This document shows, in pieces, positions 1 to 6,911 of a stretch of DNA of 22,117 bases. The stretch spans positions 1 to 22,117 of the forward strand of contig CAAEEO010000055.1 in assembly GCA_900754965.1 (NCBI GenBank). The letters run 5' to 3'. This DNA comes from an uncultured Oscillospiraceae bacterium. Lineage in GTDB: Bacteria > Bacillota > Clostridia > Oscillospirales > Oscillospiraceae. Below the pieces are notes generated by a model. That model was not told where the DNA came from. It saw nothing but the letters and a program-made list of their open reading frames with translations, and made no database searches. The position numbers and the translations under genes are program-made. The first letter of the stretch is position 1. Every line of letters starts with the position of its first letter.

Positions 1-462
1 AAACAGATAGTCCACCCGGGCATTGTGGTCGGCAATGCTGATGCCCCGCATATTGGCGTAGTCCCCGTGGATGTTCCGGCCGCAGCGTTCCACGGAAATC
101 AGCAGCGTGGGGTGCAGTTCTTCCAGAATGGCGGCATAGTCCTGCTCCGTCATGGTCAGGTCGGCATAGACGATGCCGATGCCCTCGCTGGTAAAAAAGT
201 CCCGGCAGAAGTCGTCAGTGATGATGACCGGGGAAAACCCCAGCCGTTTCAGCGCCCGGGCCAGAAACATGGCGCCCGGAGGGCCGTCGGTCTCTCCGGC
301 ACCGGCCACATAAAATCCGGTGGTGAGCAGGACTGTCCCCCGGGGTGCATCCAGAATGCACTGGGCGGCCTCCCGGCAGAAGTCCGGCGGACAGTGTTTC
401 CGCAGCACCTCCATGCCCCGTTGGGAATGGAGGAGAATGATGTCTTCAATGGTTTGCAGCAT
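1..462 (-). CDS. DUF4392 (D-glutamate cyclase-like C-terminal) protein, partial
   Basis: Translating the minus strand from an ATG at 462 gives an open frame of 154 codons that runs off the left edge, so the C-terminus is missing. The protein begins MLQTIEDIIL. It contains a TTGFYVAGAGETDGPPGA segment (about residues 50-67), a VIITDDF strand, and LLISVERCGRN followed by a GDYANMRG segment, which I recognise as the DUF4392/PF14336 family. That family is the C-terminal half of vertebrate mitochondrial D-glutamate cyclase (DGLUCY), which interconverts D-glutamate and 5-oxo-D-proline. The start lies 6 bases after the pxpA stop, and an AAGGAG at 475-480 sits inside the pxpA end, so translation is probably coupled. 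It is the last visible gene of the six-gene operon. The family call is fairly firm; the D-glutamate cyclase activity is inferred. Confidence 0.8.
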   Translation of the reverse strand, partial: MLQTIEDIILLHSQRGMEVLRKHCPPDFCREAAQCILDAPRGTVLLTTGFYVAGAGETDGPPGAMFLARALKRLGFSPVIITDDFCRDFFTSEGIGIVYADLTMTEQDYAAILEELHPTLLISVERCGRNIHGDYANMRGISIADHNARVDYLF

Positions 463-468
463 GGCAGG

Positions 469-1245
469 TCAGCGCTCCTTTACGATTTCTGCAAGGGGAG
501 CAATCTGGATTCCCTCCGATTCCAGGGCGGCACGAATCTTCTGCACGAATGCCAGCGCTTTGGGGCTGTCTCCGTGGACGCAGACGGAATCGGCCCGGAT
601 GGGAATCTCCCGTCCGGTGACGGCAGTGACCACGCCCTCCCGAATCATCCGAATGACCCGGGCCACGGCAGCATCTTCGTCGGTGATCATGGCACCGGGT
701 TTTCCCCGGGCCACCAGGCTGCCGTCCTCCTCATAGGCTCGGTCGGCAAACACTTCCCGGGCGTAGGGCAGGCCGATTTTCTCCGCGGCGGAGAGCAGCT
801 TGCTGCCGCTCAGTCCCAACAGGATCAAAGAGGGGGCGATTTCCGCAATGCCTTCACAGATGGCCAGGGCAAGGCTCTCGTCTTTCCCAGCCGTATTGTA
901 CAGCGCGCCGTGGGGTTTGACATGCTGCAGGGGCAGACTGTTTGCCTGGCAGAACGCCTGCAGCGCGCCGATCTGATACTGTACCATGGCTTTGACTTCC
1001 CGGGGCGGAATCCGCATTTCCCGGCGGCCGAATCCCTGCAGGTCCGGATAGCCGGGGTGGGCGCCGACCGCTACGGCGCTGGCTTTGGCGGCGGCCACCG
1101 TGGCGGACATCACTGCCGGGTCAGAGGCATGGAATCCGCAGGCCACATTGGCCGAAGAAATATAGGGCAGGACCTGGCTGTCCAGACCCAGAGTATAGGC
1201 GCCGAAACTTTCTCCCAGGTCGCAATTCAAGTCGATTCGATCCAT
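469..1245 (-). CDS. pxpA: 5-oxoprolinase subunit A (LamB/YcsF family)
   Basis: The 258-residue product has the LamB/YcsF signature motifs: DLNCDLGE near residue 5, ANVACGFHASDP near 33, GAHPGYPDLQGFGRR near 61, HVKPHGALYN near 108, EVFADRAY near 163, and CVHGDSP near 222. Its length is normal for PxpA (about 250 residues). PxpA works with PxpB and PxpC in the ATP-dependent opening of 5-oxoproline (pyroglutamate) to glutamate in the cytoplasm. It starts with ATG 4 bases after the DUF1445 stop, with an AAAGG a few bases upstream. Here the A subunit is separated from B and C by the DUF1445 gene. Identification is by motif and by its partners; which stereoisomer it uses cannot be seen. Confidence 0.93.
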   Translation of the reverse strand: MDRIDLNCDLGESFGAYTLGLDSQVLPYISSANVACGFHASDPAVMSATVAAAKASAVAVGAHPGYPDLQGFGRREMRIPPREVKAMVQYQIGALQAFCQANSLPLQHVKPHGALYNTAGKDESLALAICEGIAEIAPSLILLGLSGSKLLSAAEKIGLPYAREVFADRAYEEDGSLVARGKPGAMITDEDAAVARVIRMIREGVVTAVTGREIPIRADSVCVHGDSPKALAFVQKIRAALESEGIQIAPLAEIVKER

Positions 1246-1248
1246 TTC

Positions 1249-2037
1249 TCAGCCTTTCAGTTCCACATTTTTCACATCGGTAATGAGCATGTGCCCCGGT
1301 GCATGGGTGATGACGAAGGGGGGCTTGGAGGCCATGACGGCACTCTGGGGCGTGACGCCACAGGCCCAAAACACTGGCACTTCGCCGGGATACAGGGGAA
1401 CGGGATCCCCAAAATCCGTCTTTTGCAGGTCATGAATACCGATGGCAGCCGGATCGCCGATGTGTACCGGCGCACCATGGACTGCCGGAATGGCAGCGGT
1501 GACGGTGACGGCTTTGACCACCTGCTGTGCCGGGATGGGGCGCATAGAGACCACCATGTTTCCGTGGAATGCGCCGGCCGGCTCGCAGGGCAGGTCGGTG
1601 ATATACATAGGCACATTGCATCCCAGGGTGTTGTGGCGCATTTCAATGCCTGCCTCAATCAGTTCCGACTCAAAGGAAAAGCTGCATCCGATGAGGAAAC
1701 TCACCAGATCTTCTCTCCAGAGGTGGCTGACATCCGTATACTCTCCCGTCAGTTCCCCGTTCTCATAGACCCGATAGCGGGGAATATCCCGGGCAATATC
1801 TGCGCCGGGGGCGATTTTTTTCAGGGTTCGGCTGCCCATGTCACTGACTTCCAGAATGGGACAGGGCTTGGGGTTGCGCTGGGCAAAGAGCAGGAAATCA
1901 TACGCCTGCTCCCGGGGCAGCACCACCAGATTGGCTTGGGCATATCCGGGGCACATACCGGAGGTGGGGGTAGTGATTTGTCCATCCCGGATCAGTGCCC
2001 GCGCCTGGGCGGGGGTCATTTGTGAGGGGAAGTCCAC
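1249..2037 (-). CDS. DUF1445 / YcsI-family protein, D-glutamate cyclase-like
   Basis: The 262-residue product matches the DUF1445 (UPF0317, YcsI; 'putative hydro-lyase') family. Visible motifs are SGMCPGYAQANLVVLP near residue 26, CSFSFE followed by EAGIEMRH in the middle, VFWACGVTPQ near 223 and ITHAPGHMLITD near the C-terminus. In Bacillus, ycsI sits with the pxp (ycsF/kip) genes. In vertebrate DGLUCY this domain is the N-terminal half, fused to DUF4392. Finding both halves as separate genes on either side of pxpA supports a joint role in 5-oxoproline or D-glutamate metabolism. The start is GTG at 2037: an AAGGAG (2047-2052) lies 9 bases upstream and overlaps the end of pxpC. The biochemical role is inferred from family and context. 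Confidence 0.85.
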   Translation of the reverse strand: MDFPSQMTPAQARALIRDGQITTPTSGMCPGYAQANLVVLPREQAYDFLLFAQRNPKPCPILEVSDMGSRTLKKIAPGADIARDIPRYRVYENGELTGEYTDVSHLWREDLVSFLIGCSFSFESELIEAGIEMRHNTLGCNVPMYITDLPCEPAGAFHGNMVVSMRPIPAQQVVKAVTVTAAIPAVHGAPVHIGDPAAIGIHDLQKTDFGDPVPLYPGEVPVFWACGVTPQSAVMASKPPFVITHAPGHMLITDVKNVELKG

Positions 2038-2046
2038 GATACAGCG

Positions 2047-2052
2047 CTCCTT
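2047..2052 (-). promoter_or_regulatory. RBS fixing the GTG start of the DUF1445 gene
   Basis: AAGGAG on the minus strand is 9 bases before GTG 2037 and follows directly on the pxpC stop codon. The next in-frame ATG lies only six codons further in, so this site favours the GTG. Confidence 0.7.
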
Positions 2053-3009
2053 TTACCATTTTTTCGGGCAGAACCCGGTTTTGCGGGCCAGTTTCCGCAG
2101 ATGTTTTTCATGCTGACGGTACAGGCGGTTGGCCTGGGCGGGGGTGATGAACCGGAACCGGATCTCTGCCCCGGCGCTGCACTGGGCCAACAGGGGAAGG
2201 TCCGGTGTGATTACGGCGCCCAGTTTGGCATATCCCCCAGTGGTCTGCCGGTCGGCCATGAGCACAATGGGCTGACCGGAGGCAGGAACCTGGATGGCGC
2301 CGAATACCGTGGCATCGGAGATAATATCCACGCCCTGCTCTGCTGTCACGGCGGGGCCGGACAGGCGGATGCCCATTCGGTCAGAATCCGGCAGCATGGT
2401 GTAGATCCCGGCGATGAACTGGTCCAGTGCCTGCTGCGAGAACAGATGATCCTGAGGGCCGGGGACCACCCGCAGCTCTATCGGAGAGCCGTAGACCGGC
2501 GGGGACAGATGTTTCCGGTAGTGATTGTCCAGAAAAGTGCCGGTGACGGACAGGGGAAGTTCGTCGCCATAGGCCAGTTTCCGGCCCTGGAATCCGCCGA
2601 GACCACATTTCAGATTGGTGGAGCGGCTGCCCATGACAAGGGGAACATCGATGCCGCCGGCTACGGCCAGATAGGCATACCGTCCGTTTTGGGCCGCGCC
2701 GCAGACCAGTCTGTCCCCGGCTTTCACTTCCACGGCCCGATAACGGGGGACAGGGGCTCCGTTGAGGGTGGAGGCCATGTCTGCCCCGGTGAGTGCAAAA
2801 TAGGTTTTTCGGTCAAAGACCACGGTTGCCCCCAGATAGGCCATTTCCAGTCCGGCCAGTTCCGGGGAATTGTTTACCAACAGGTTGGCAATGCGAAAGG
2901 CATCCGGGTCCATCGGACCGGACACGGAAAAACCGGCGGCCTGATGCCCGAATCGGCCCAGATCCTGCACGGTGGTCAGCAGACCCGGCTGTAACAGATG
3001 CAGTCCCAT
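2053..3009 (-). CDS. pxpC: 5-oxoprolinase subunit C (biotin-dependent carboxyltransferase/KipA family)
   Basis: The 318-residue product begins with the typical GLLTTVQDLGRFGHQ, followed by SGPMDPDAFRIANLLVNN (about residues 30-47). It later has LAVAGGIDVPLVMGSRSTN and, near the C-terminus, VPASGQPIVLMADRQTTGGY, all hallmarks of the KipA/PxpC (carboxyltransferase-like, cyclophilin-like fold) family. It acts with PxpB and PxpA in ATP-dependent 5-oxoproline hydrolysis. It starts at ATG 3009 after GAGGAGG and only 1 base after the pxpB stop, as expected for obligate partners. Its length is slightly above 300, which is normal. Older databases label this family allophanate hydrolase or urea amidolyase; with pxpA and pxpB alongside, the oxoprolinase call is preferred. 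Confidence 0.93.
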   Translation of the reverse strand: MGLHLLQPGLLTTVQDLGRFGHQAAGFSVSGPMDPDAFRIANLLVNNSPELAGLEMAYLGATVVFDRKTYFALTGADMASTLNGAPVPRYRAVEVKAGDRLVCGAAQNGRYAYLAVAGGIDVPLVMGSRSTNLKCGLGGFQGRKLAYGDELPLSVTGTFLDNHYRKHLSPPVYGSPIELRVVPGPQDHLFSQQALDQFIAGIYTMLPDSDRMGIRLSGPAVTAEQGVDIISDATVFGAIQVPASGQPIVLMADRQTTGGYAKLGAVITPDLPLLAQCSAGAEIRFRFITPAQANRLYRQHEKHLRKLARKTGFCPKKW

Positions 3010-3010
3010 C

Positions 3011-3748
3011 TTACGCCTCCTCTAACAGGATATGCCGGTAGCAGCCTGCGGCCACATCCCGTTCCAGCGCCCGGTATTCTTCCGGAGTCACCGGGGAAAA
3101 GCGGATGTAGTCTCCTGCGCGATACAGGATGGCAGGCTCCCGGCAAGGGTCGTAGGGACGCACCGGTGTGCGGCCGATGAGCTGCCACCCGCCGGGGGAA
3201 TCCAGAGGATAGACGCCGGTCTGCTCTCCGCCGATGCCTACGCTCCCGGCGGGAATTTTGGTGCGGGGTGTGGTGAGCCGGGGCGTGATAAGCCGATGGT
3301 CCAGTCCGCCCAGATAGGAAAAACCGGGGAGAAACCCCAGCATATAGATCAGATAGTCCCGGTCGGAATGGCACTGGACGACTTCCTGCTCCGTCAGACC
3401 GCTGTGCCGTGCCACAAAGGGCAAATCCGGCCCCATCTCTCCACCGTAGCAAACCGGGAGCACATGGATACGCCGGACTCCGGCAGCACCGTCCTGTCCA
3501 TCGGGGAGCAGGCGGCGCAGCTGCCGCACCAGTTTGTCGTAGGTGGTCAGGCAGGGGTCGTACACCACGGCGACTGTACAGAAAGTGGGGATCAGTTCCC
3601 GAATTCCCCGGAGACCGGCCCGCTCGACCCGGCCGGTAAAGCGGGCGGCCCGGCGGTTCACCGCCGGGTCAATCTCTTCGCCGAACTGCACCACAAGGGC
3701 GCCGTCTCCGGCGGGGAAAAACTGGGGGTCTGTTTTGCCGGATTGCAT
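3011..3748 (-). CDS. pxpB: 5-oxoprolinase subunit B (KipI family)
   Basis: The product (245 residues from ATG 3748) has an N-terminal GDGALVVQFGEEIDP and a central VLPVCYGGEMGPDLP. It also has the highly characteristic GFLPGFSYLGGLD, then PRTKIPAGSVGIGG and GVYPLDSPGGWQLIGRTP, which define the PxpB/KipI family. It forms the catalytic core with PxpC. Three in-frame starts are possible. GTG at 3775 and GTG at 3769 both lie at the end of the aminotransferase gene, and the 3769 GTG overlaps that stop as GTGA. ATG at 3748 puts 13 residues before the conserved GDGALVV, closer to known KipI/PxpB proteins. None has a strong Shine-Dalgarno sequence, so the start is open within 27 bases. Translation coupled to the gene upstream is likely. 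Confidence 0.92.
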   Translation of the reverse strand: MQSGKTDPQFFPAGDGALVVQFGEEIDPAVNRRAARFTGRVERAGLRGIRELIPTFCTVAVVYDPCLTTYDKLVRQLRRLLPDGQDGAAGVRRIHVLPVCYGGEMGPDLPFVARHSGLTEQEVVQCHSDRDYLIYMLGFLPGFSYLGGLDHRLITPRLTTPRTKIPAGSVGIGGEQTGVYPLDSPGGWQLIGRTPVRPYDPCREPAILYRAGDYIRFSPVTPEEYRALERDVAAGCYRHILLEEA

Positions 3749-3765
3749 GGGGTTCCCGGCAATGC

Positions 3766-4617
3766 TCACAGGCACTCGATGCCGCAGTAGTCCAGATATT
3801 CCTGGATCACGGCGTGCTGCAGAGCCTTTGCCAGTTCCGGCGCTTTGCCGCCTACCGGCTGGCCTTCAAAGGTGTGGGCAAAGGAGCAGAAGTTGGAGGA
3901 GGCGGTCACCAGAATCTCGTCAGCGCTGCGCAGTTCATCCAGGGTGAAGGGATTTTCGTCCACGGGGATGCACAGCTGCTTGCAAGCCTTGATCAGATGT
4001 GCCTTGGCGATGCCGGGCAGAATGTAGCAGTCATTGGGATGGGTTTTGAGGATGCCGTTTTTCAGAATGGACACATTGGAGTGAGAGCATTCGGTGACGA
4101 TCTCGCCCCGATGGAACACGCTCTCATCGCAGCCTTCCTCTTCGGCATGCTGGGCGGCCATCACATTGGGCATCAGGTTCAAGGTCTTGATGTTGCAGAA
4201 CAGATACCGACGGTCTTCCATACTGGTCAGTTTCATGGGCTTGCTGAAGTCCCGGAAGGTTTTGGGGGAGACAAATGCCCAGAAATTGGCTTTTACCCCC
4301 TTGGGGAAGATGTGGTTCCGGGGGGCGGTACCGCGGGTGACCTGGAAATAGACGGTGCTGTGGCGGTTATCGACTCTGGAAACCAGGTCGTTCAGAATAT
4401 CTTTGATCTCCTGCTTGGTGTGGGGCATTTCGATGCTCACCAGACCGGCGGAGTTGAACAGACGGTCCACATGCTCATCCAGCAGATAGATGCGGCCGTT
4501 GGAGGAGGCAGTGGCCTCATACACGCCGTCGCCGAAATAGCAGACCCGGTCGTTCATGGGGACGGTCAGTTCTTCCGGGGCACCGATGGTACCGTTGTAA
4601 TATGCAATGGATTTCAT
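3766..4617 (-). CDS. dat: D-amino-acid transaminase (class IV aminotransferase)
   Basis: The 283-residue product matches the length of Bacillus D-amino-acid transaminase. Class IV PLP-enzyme features are visible: GDGVYEA (about 29-35), RGTAPRNHIFP (95-105), CNIKTLNLMPNVMA with the PLP lysine at K144, and GEIVTECSHSNV (171-182) with the PLP-contacting glutamate E176. The RGTAPRNH and IKTLNLMPN segments fit D-amino-acid transaminase better than branched-chain or aminodeoxychorismate enzymes. The reaction exchanges D-alanine and 2-oxoglutarate with pyruvate and D-glutamate. ATG 4617 has AAGGAG 7 bases upstream. As first gene of the operon ahead of the oxoprolinase and cyclase-like genes, it connects D-glutamate to the 2-oxoglutarate pool. 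Substrate choice is inferred; another class IV specificity is possible. Confidence 0.85.
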   Translation of the reverse strand: MKSIAYYNGTIGAPEELTVPMNDRVCYFGDGVYEATASSNGRIYLLDEHVDRLFNSAGLVSIEMPHTKQEIKDILNDLVSRVDNRHSTVYFQVTRGTAPRNHIFPKGVKANFWAFVSPKTFRDFSKPMKLTSMEDRRYLFCNIKTLNLMPNVMAAQHAEEEGCDESVFHRGEIVTECSHSNVSILKNGILKTHPNDCYILPGIAKAHLIKACKQLCIPVDENPFTLDELRSADEILVTASSNFCSFAHTFEGQPVGGKAPELAKALQHAVIQEYLDYCGIECL

Positions 4618-4658
4618 GATAGTTCTCCTTTATCAGTCATAATGGATCTCAATGGAGC

Positions 4659-4679
4659 GGGCGGGGCAGCACCTCGCCC
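4659..4679 (-). other. Hairpin in the leader of the D-glutamate/oxoproline operon
   Basis: An 8-bp stem with one mismatch (GGGCGAGG against CCCCGCCC in the transcript) and a 5-base loop lies between the promoter and the first gene. No U-run follows, so it is not an intrinsic terminator. It may affect mRNA stability or be incidental. Confidence 0.4.
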
Positions 4680-4688
4680 GGTCGCATA

Positions 4689-4717
4689 ATTTTAGTATAT
4701 TTTATATGGAGTGTCAA
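4689..4717 (-). promoter_or_regulatory. Sigma-A promoter of the dat-pxpBC-DUF1445-pxpA-DUF4392 operon
   Basis: On the minus strand a perfect -35 TTGACA (4712-4717) is separated by 17 bp from the -10 TAAAAT (4689-4694). It lies about 70 bases before the first gene. The consensus fit and spacing make a real housekeeping promoter likely, and it reads divergently from the pst operon. Confidence 0.8.
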
Positions 4718-4819
4718 CTCTTCCGGCGCAGGACCATAAAGAAATCCGGAAAGGCCGGGCGCAAGGAAAAATATTTAGATGAGAGGGCGAAAAAACGGCG
4801 ATTTACAATCCTTGGAGAA

Positions 4820-4836
4820 TTTACGATGGCTTTACA
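4820..4836 (+). promoter_or_regulatory. PhoP-box-like direct repeat upstream of pstS
   Basis: TTTACG (4820-4825) and TTTACA (4831-4836) are direct repeats 11 bp apart, with further TTTACA copies at 4802-4807 and 4854-4859. The Bacillus PhoP box consists of TT(A/T/C)A(C/T)A repeats about 11 bp apart upstream of a poor -35. The repeat ends 33 bp before the first base of the -10 hexamer, the same distance as at the gene starting at 12061. Binding by a PhoP/PhoB regulator is inferred; no such regulator is encoded in this window. Confidence 0.6.
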
Positions 4837-4845
4837 TGGCCGGGG

Positions 4846-4874
4846 CGGCAAACTTTACATTCGACAGGTATACT
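4846..4874 (+). promoter_or_regulatory. pst operon promoter with weak -35
   Basis: The -10 hexamer is TATACT (4869-4874). The sequence 17 bp upstream (4846-4851, CGGCAA) is a poor -35, as expected when an activator bound to the adjacent repeats recruits polymerase. The predicted start near 4881 leaves a leader of about 54 bases before pstS. Confidence 0.55.
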
Positions 4875-4934
4875 CTAAGCGTGACCTGATGAAGGCAACG
4901 AAATTGAAAAATGAAATGAAACGGAGAATGGAAA

Positions 4935-5798
4935 ATGAAAAAACTGATCGCAGGCGTATTGACCATGGCTTTGGGTCTGTCCCTGGCTGCATGTGGCGGC
5001 AATGGGGACAAGGATGCAGAGACGACTCCCGAAGTATCTGCGCAGCCGGAAACCACCCTGTCCGGCACAGTGACTACCAACGGCTCCACTTCCATGGAGA
5101 AGGTGATCCTGACTCTGGCCGAGCAGTTCGGCATTGATAACCCGGATGTGAAAGTTTCCTATGACCCCACTGGCTCCGGTGCCGGTGTGGAGGCTGCCAA
5201 GACCGGAACGGCTGACATTGGTCTGGCCTCCCGCGGTCTGAAGGACGAGGAGAAGGCAGACGGCCTGAAAGAAACTGTGGTGGCTCTGGACGGCATCGCC
5301 GTGATCGTCAACAGCGAGAGTGCTGTGGAAGACCTGAGCATGGAGCAGATCGCAAAGATCTTCACCGGCGAGATCACCAACTGGTCCGAAGTTGGCGGCG
5401 CTGACAGCGAGATCGCCTGCATCGGCCGTGAGGGCGGCTCCGGCACCCGCGATGGCTTTGAGTCCATCACCGGCACCGAGGACAGCTGCGTGCTGGCACA
5501 GGAACTGACTTCCACCGGCGCTGTCATTGAGGCAGTGAAGAACAATCCCCAGGCCATCGGCTATGCATCTCTGTCCGCAGTGGAAGGCAAAGAGGGCATC
5601 AAGGCTGTGACTGTGGGCGGTGTTTCCTGCACGGAAGAGACGGTTCTGGACGGCAGCTACGCCATTCAGCGTCCCTTTGTGTTCGTGACCAAAGAAGGTG
5701 CAGAACTGAGCACCGCCGGACAGGCATTCTTTGACTGGGCACTGTCTGCAGATGCAGCAGATCTGATCCGCACGGCCGGCGCAGTGCCTGTGGCCTAA
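4935..5798 (+). CDS. pstS: Phosphate ABC transporter substrate-binding lipoprotein
   Basis: The 287-residue product starts with a lipoprotein signal: MKK, a hydrophobic run, and a lipobox LAAC with the acylated cysteine near residue 20. A short acidic linker follows. The mature part has the PstS phosphate-binding motifs GSTSMEKV, DPTGSGAGVEAAKTGTADIGLASR and later GREGGSGTRDGFE, all typical of class II phosphate-binding proteins. It captures inorganic phosphate outside the membrane and delivers it to PstCA. ATG 4935 has GGAG 8 bases upstream. It is the first gene of pstSCAB-phoU, behind the PhoP-box-like repeats, and a 140-base gap with a hairpin separates it from pstC. Confidence 0.96.
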   Translation: MKKLIAGVLTMALGLSLAACGGNGDKDAETTPEVSAQPETTLSGTVTTNGSTSMEKVILTLAEQFGIDNPDVKVSYDPTGSGAGVEAAKTGTADIGLASRGLKDEEKADGLKETVVALDGIAVIVNSESAVEDLSMEQIAKIFTGEITNWSEVGGADSEIACIGREGGSGTRDGFESITGTEDSCVLAQELTSTGAVIEAVKNNPQAIGYASLSAVEGKEGIKAVTVGGVSCTEETVLDGSYAIQRPFVFVTKEGAELSTAGQAFFDWALSADAADLIRTAGAVPVA

Positions 5799-5822
5799 GC
5801 CCCGGATAGAATAAACAACCGG

Positions 5823-5858
5823 ACATTCCCCCGAACCCGTATGGGGTCAGGGGAATGT
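5823..5858 (+). other. pstS-pstC intergenic stem-loop
   Basis: A 9-bp perfect arm (ACATTCCCC with GGGGAATGT) encloses a second ACCC/GGGT pairing. Only a weak pyrimidine run follows. Such a structure can stabilise the pstS message or cause partial termination, so that the binding protein exceeds the membrane subunits. That role is inferred. Confidence 0.5.
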
Positions 5859-5938
5859 TCTCTGTCTGGACGACCGGGCTGAGGAGTGCTTGGCGGTGGT
5901 GCGGAGTAGTGGATGATGAAAAGGGAAGGAATCTATTT

Positions 5939-6910
5939 ATGGAAAAAGAAATGTACATGAGTGCAAAGACAGAACCGGTACAGGAGCCGGGACAGAGCAG
6001 TCCCGGACCGTGGAGCCGGCTGAAAGATCGGCTGGGCCTGCACACCAAACGGGAAGTGCTGGAATTCAGTGTGAATCTGCTGTTTTTGCTGTGCGGATTT
6101 ACGGCAGTGGCCTGTGTGCTGCTGATCTGTATTTACCTGATTGCCGCCGGACTGCCGGCCATTGCAGAGATCGGCCTGAAAGACTTTCTGTTCGGCACGA
6201 CCTGGGCGGGGCGTCAGGGACAGTTTGGAATCCTGCCCTTTATTCTTACCTCTGTGGCCGGAACTGCGGGAGCTGTGCTGATCGGCGTTCCGGTGGGCAT
6301 TTTGACGGCAATGTTCCTGGCAAAGGTTGCGCCGCCCAAGGTGTCTGCCGTCATCCATTCGGCGGTGGAACTGCTCGCAGGAATCCCCTCCATCGTCTAT
6401 GGACTGGTGGGTATGATCGTTCTGGTGCCGTCCATTCAGCGGGCGTTCGGCCTTTCTTCCGGCGCCTGCCTGTTGGCCGCCATTGTGGTGCTGGCCATTA
6501 TGATTCTGCCGTCTATCGTGAATGTGGCAGAGACTTCCCTGCGGGCGGTGCCGAAAGAATATGAAGAGGCCAGTCTGGCACTGGGGGCAACCCAAATGGA
6601 GACCATTTTTCGGGTCAGCCTGCCGGCAGCACGCTCCGGCGTGGCCACGGCTGTGGTGCTGGGTGTGGGACGCGCAATCGGAGAGGCAATGGCAATTATC
6701 ATGGTATCCGGGAATGTGCCCAATATGCCGGACAGCATGTTTGCCCCGGTACGGTTTTTGACCACTGCCATTGCATCGGAAATGTCCTATGCCAGCGTGG
6801 GCTCTCTGTGGCAGAATGCCCTGTACTCTGTAGGACTGGTGCTGTTCCTGTTTATCATGCTGATTAATGTGTTTTTGAATCTGTTTATCAAAAACCGGAA
6901 GGAGGGCTGA
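5939..6910 (+). CDS. pstC: Phosphate ABC transporter permease PstC
   Basis: The 323-residue membrane protein has about six hydrophobic segments: one near the N-terminus (NLLFLLCGFTAVACVLLICIY), then FGILPFILTSVAGTAGAVLI, IPSIVYGLVGMIVLVP, ACLLAAIVVLAIMILPS, VVLGVGRAIGEAMAIIM and VGLVLFLFIMLINVFLN. The ABC-permease EAA loop reads EYEEASLALGATQMETIFRV and contacts PstB. Length fits PstC (about 300-320). The start is ATG 5939, preceded by GGAAGGA 8 bases away. An in-frame start at 5855 is possible, but it adds 28 residues that look like non-coding leader and has no good ribosome site. PstC forms the channel with PstA, whose start is 1 base after the pstC stop. Confidence 0.95.
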   Translation: MEKEMYMSAKTEPVQEPGQSSPGPWSRLKDRLGLHTKREVLEFSVNLLFLLCGFTAVACVLLICIYLIAAGLPAIAEIGLKDFLFGTTWAGRQGQFGILPFILTSVAGTAGAVLIGVPVGILTAMFLAKVAPPKVSAVIHSAVELLAGIPSIVYGLVGMIVLVPSIQRAFGLSSGACLLAAIVVLAIMILPSIVNVAETSLRAVPKEYEEASLALGATQMETIFRVSLPAARSGVATAVVLGVGRAIGEAMAIIMVSGNVPNMPDSMFAPVRFLTTAIASEMSYASVGSLWQNALYSVGLVLFLFIMLINVFLNLFIKNRKEG

Positions 6911-6911
6911 C

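Noticed and set aside
25..2025. Plus-strand open frame of 666 codons over the oxoproline operon
   Set aside because: The minus strand encodes PxpA, DUF1445 and DUF4392 with clear motifs; the plus-strand product resembles no family.
4652..5137. Plus-strand frame across the pstS promoter
   Set aside because: It runs through the promoter and into pstS in another frame, and has no ribosome site or family motif.
5855..5938. Upstream start for pstC adding 28 residues
   Set aside because: The added residues do not look like a PstC N-terminus, and a good ribosome site directly precedes ATG 5939.
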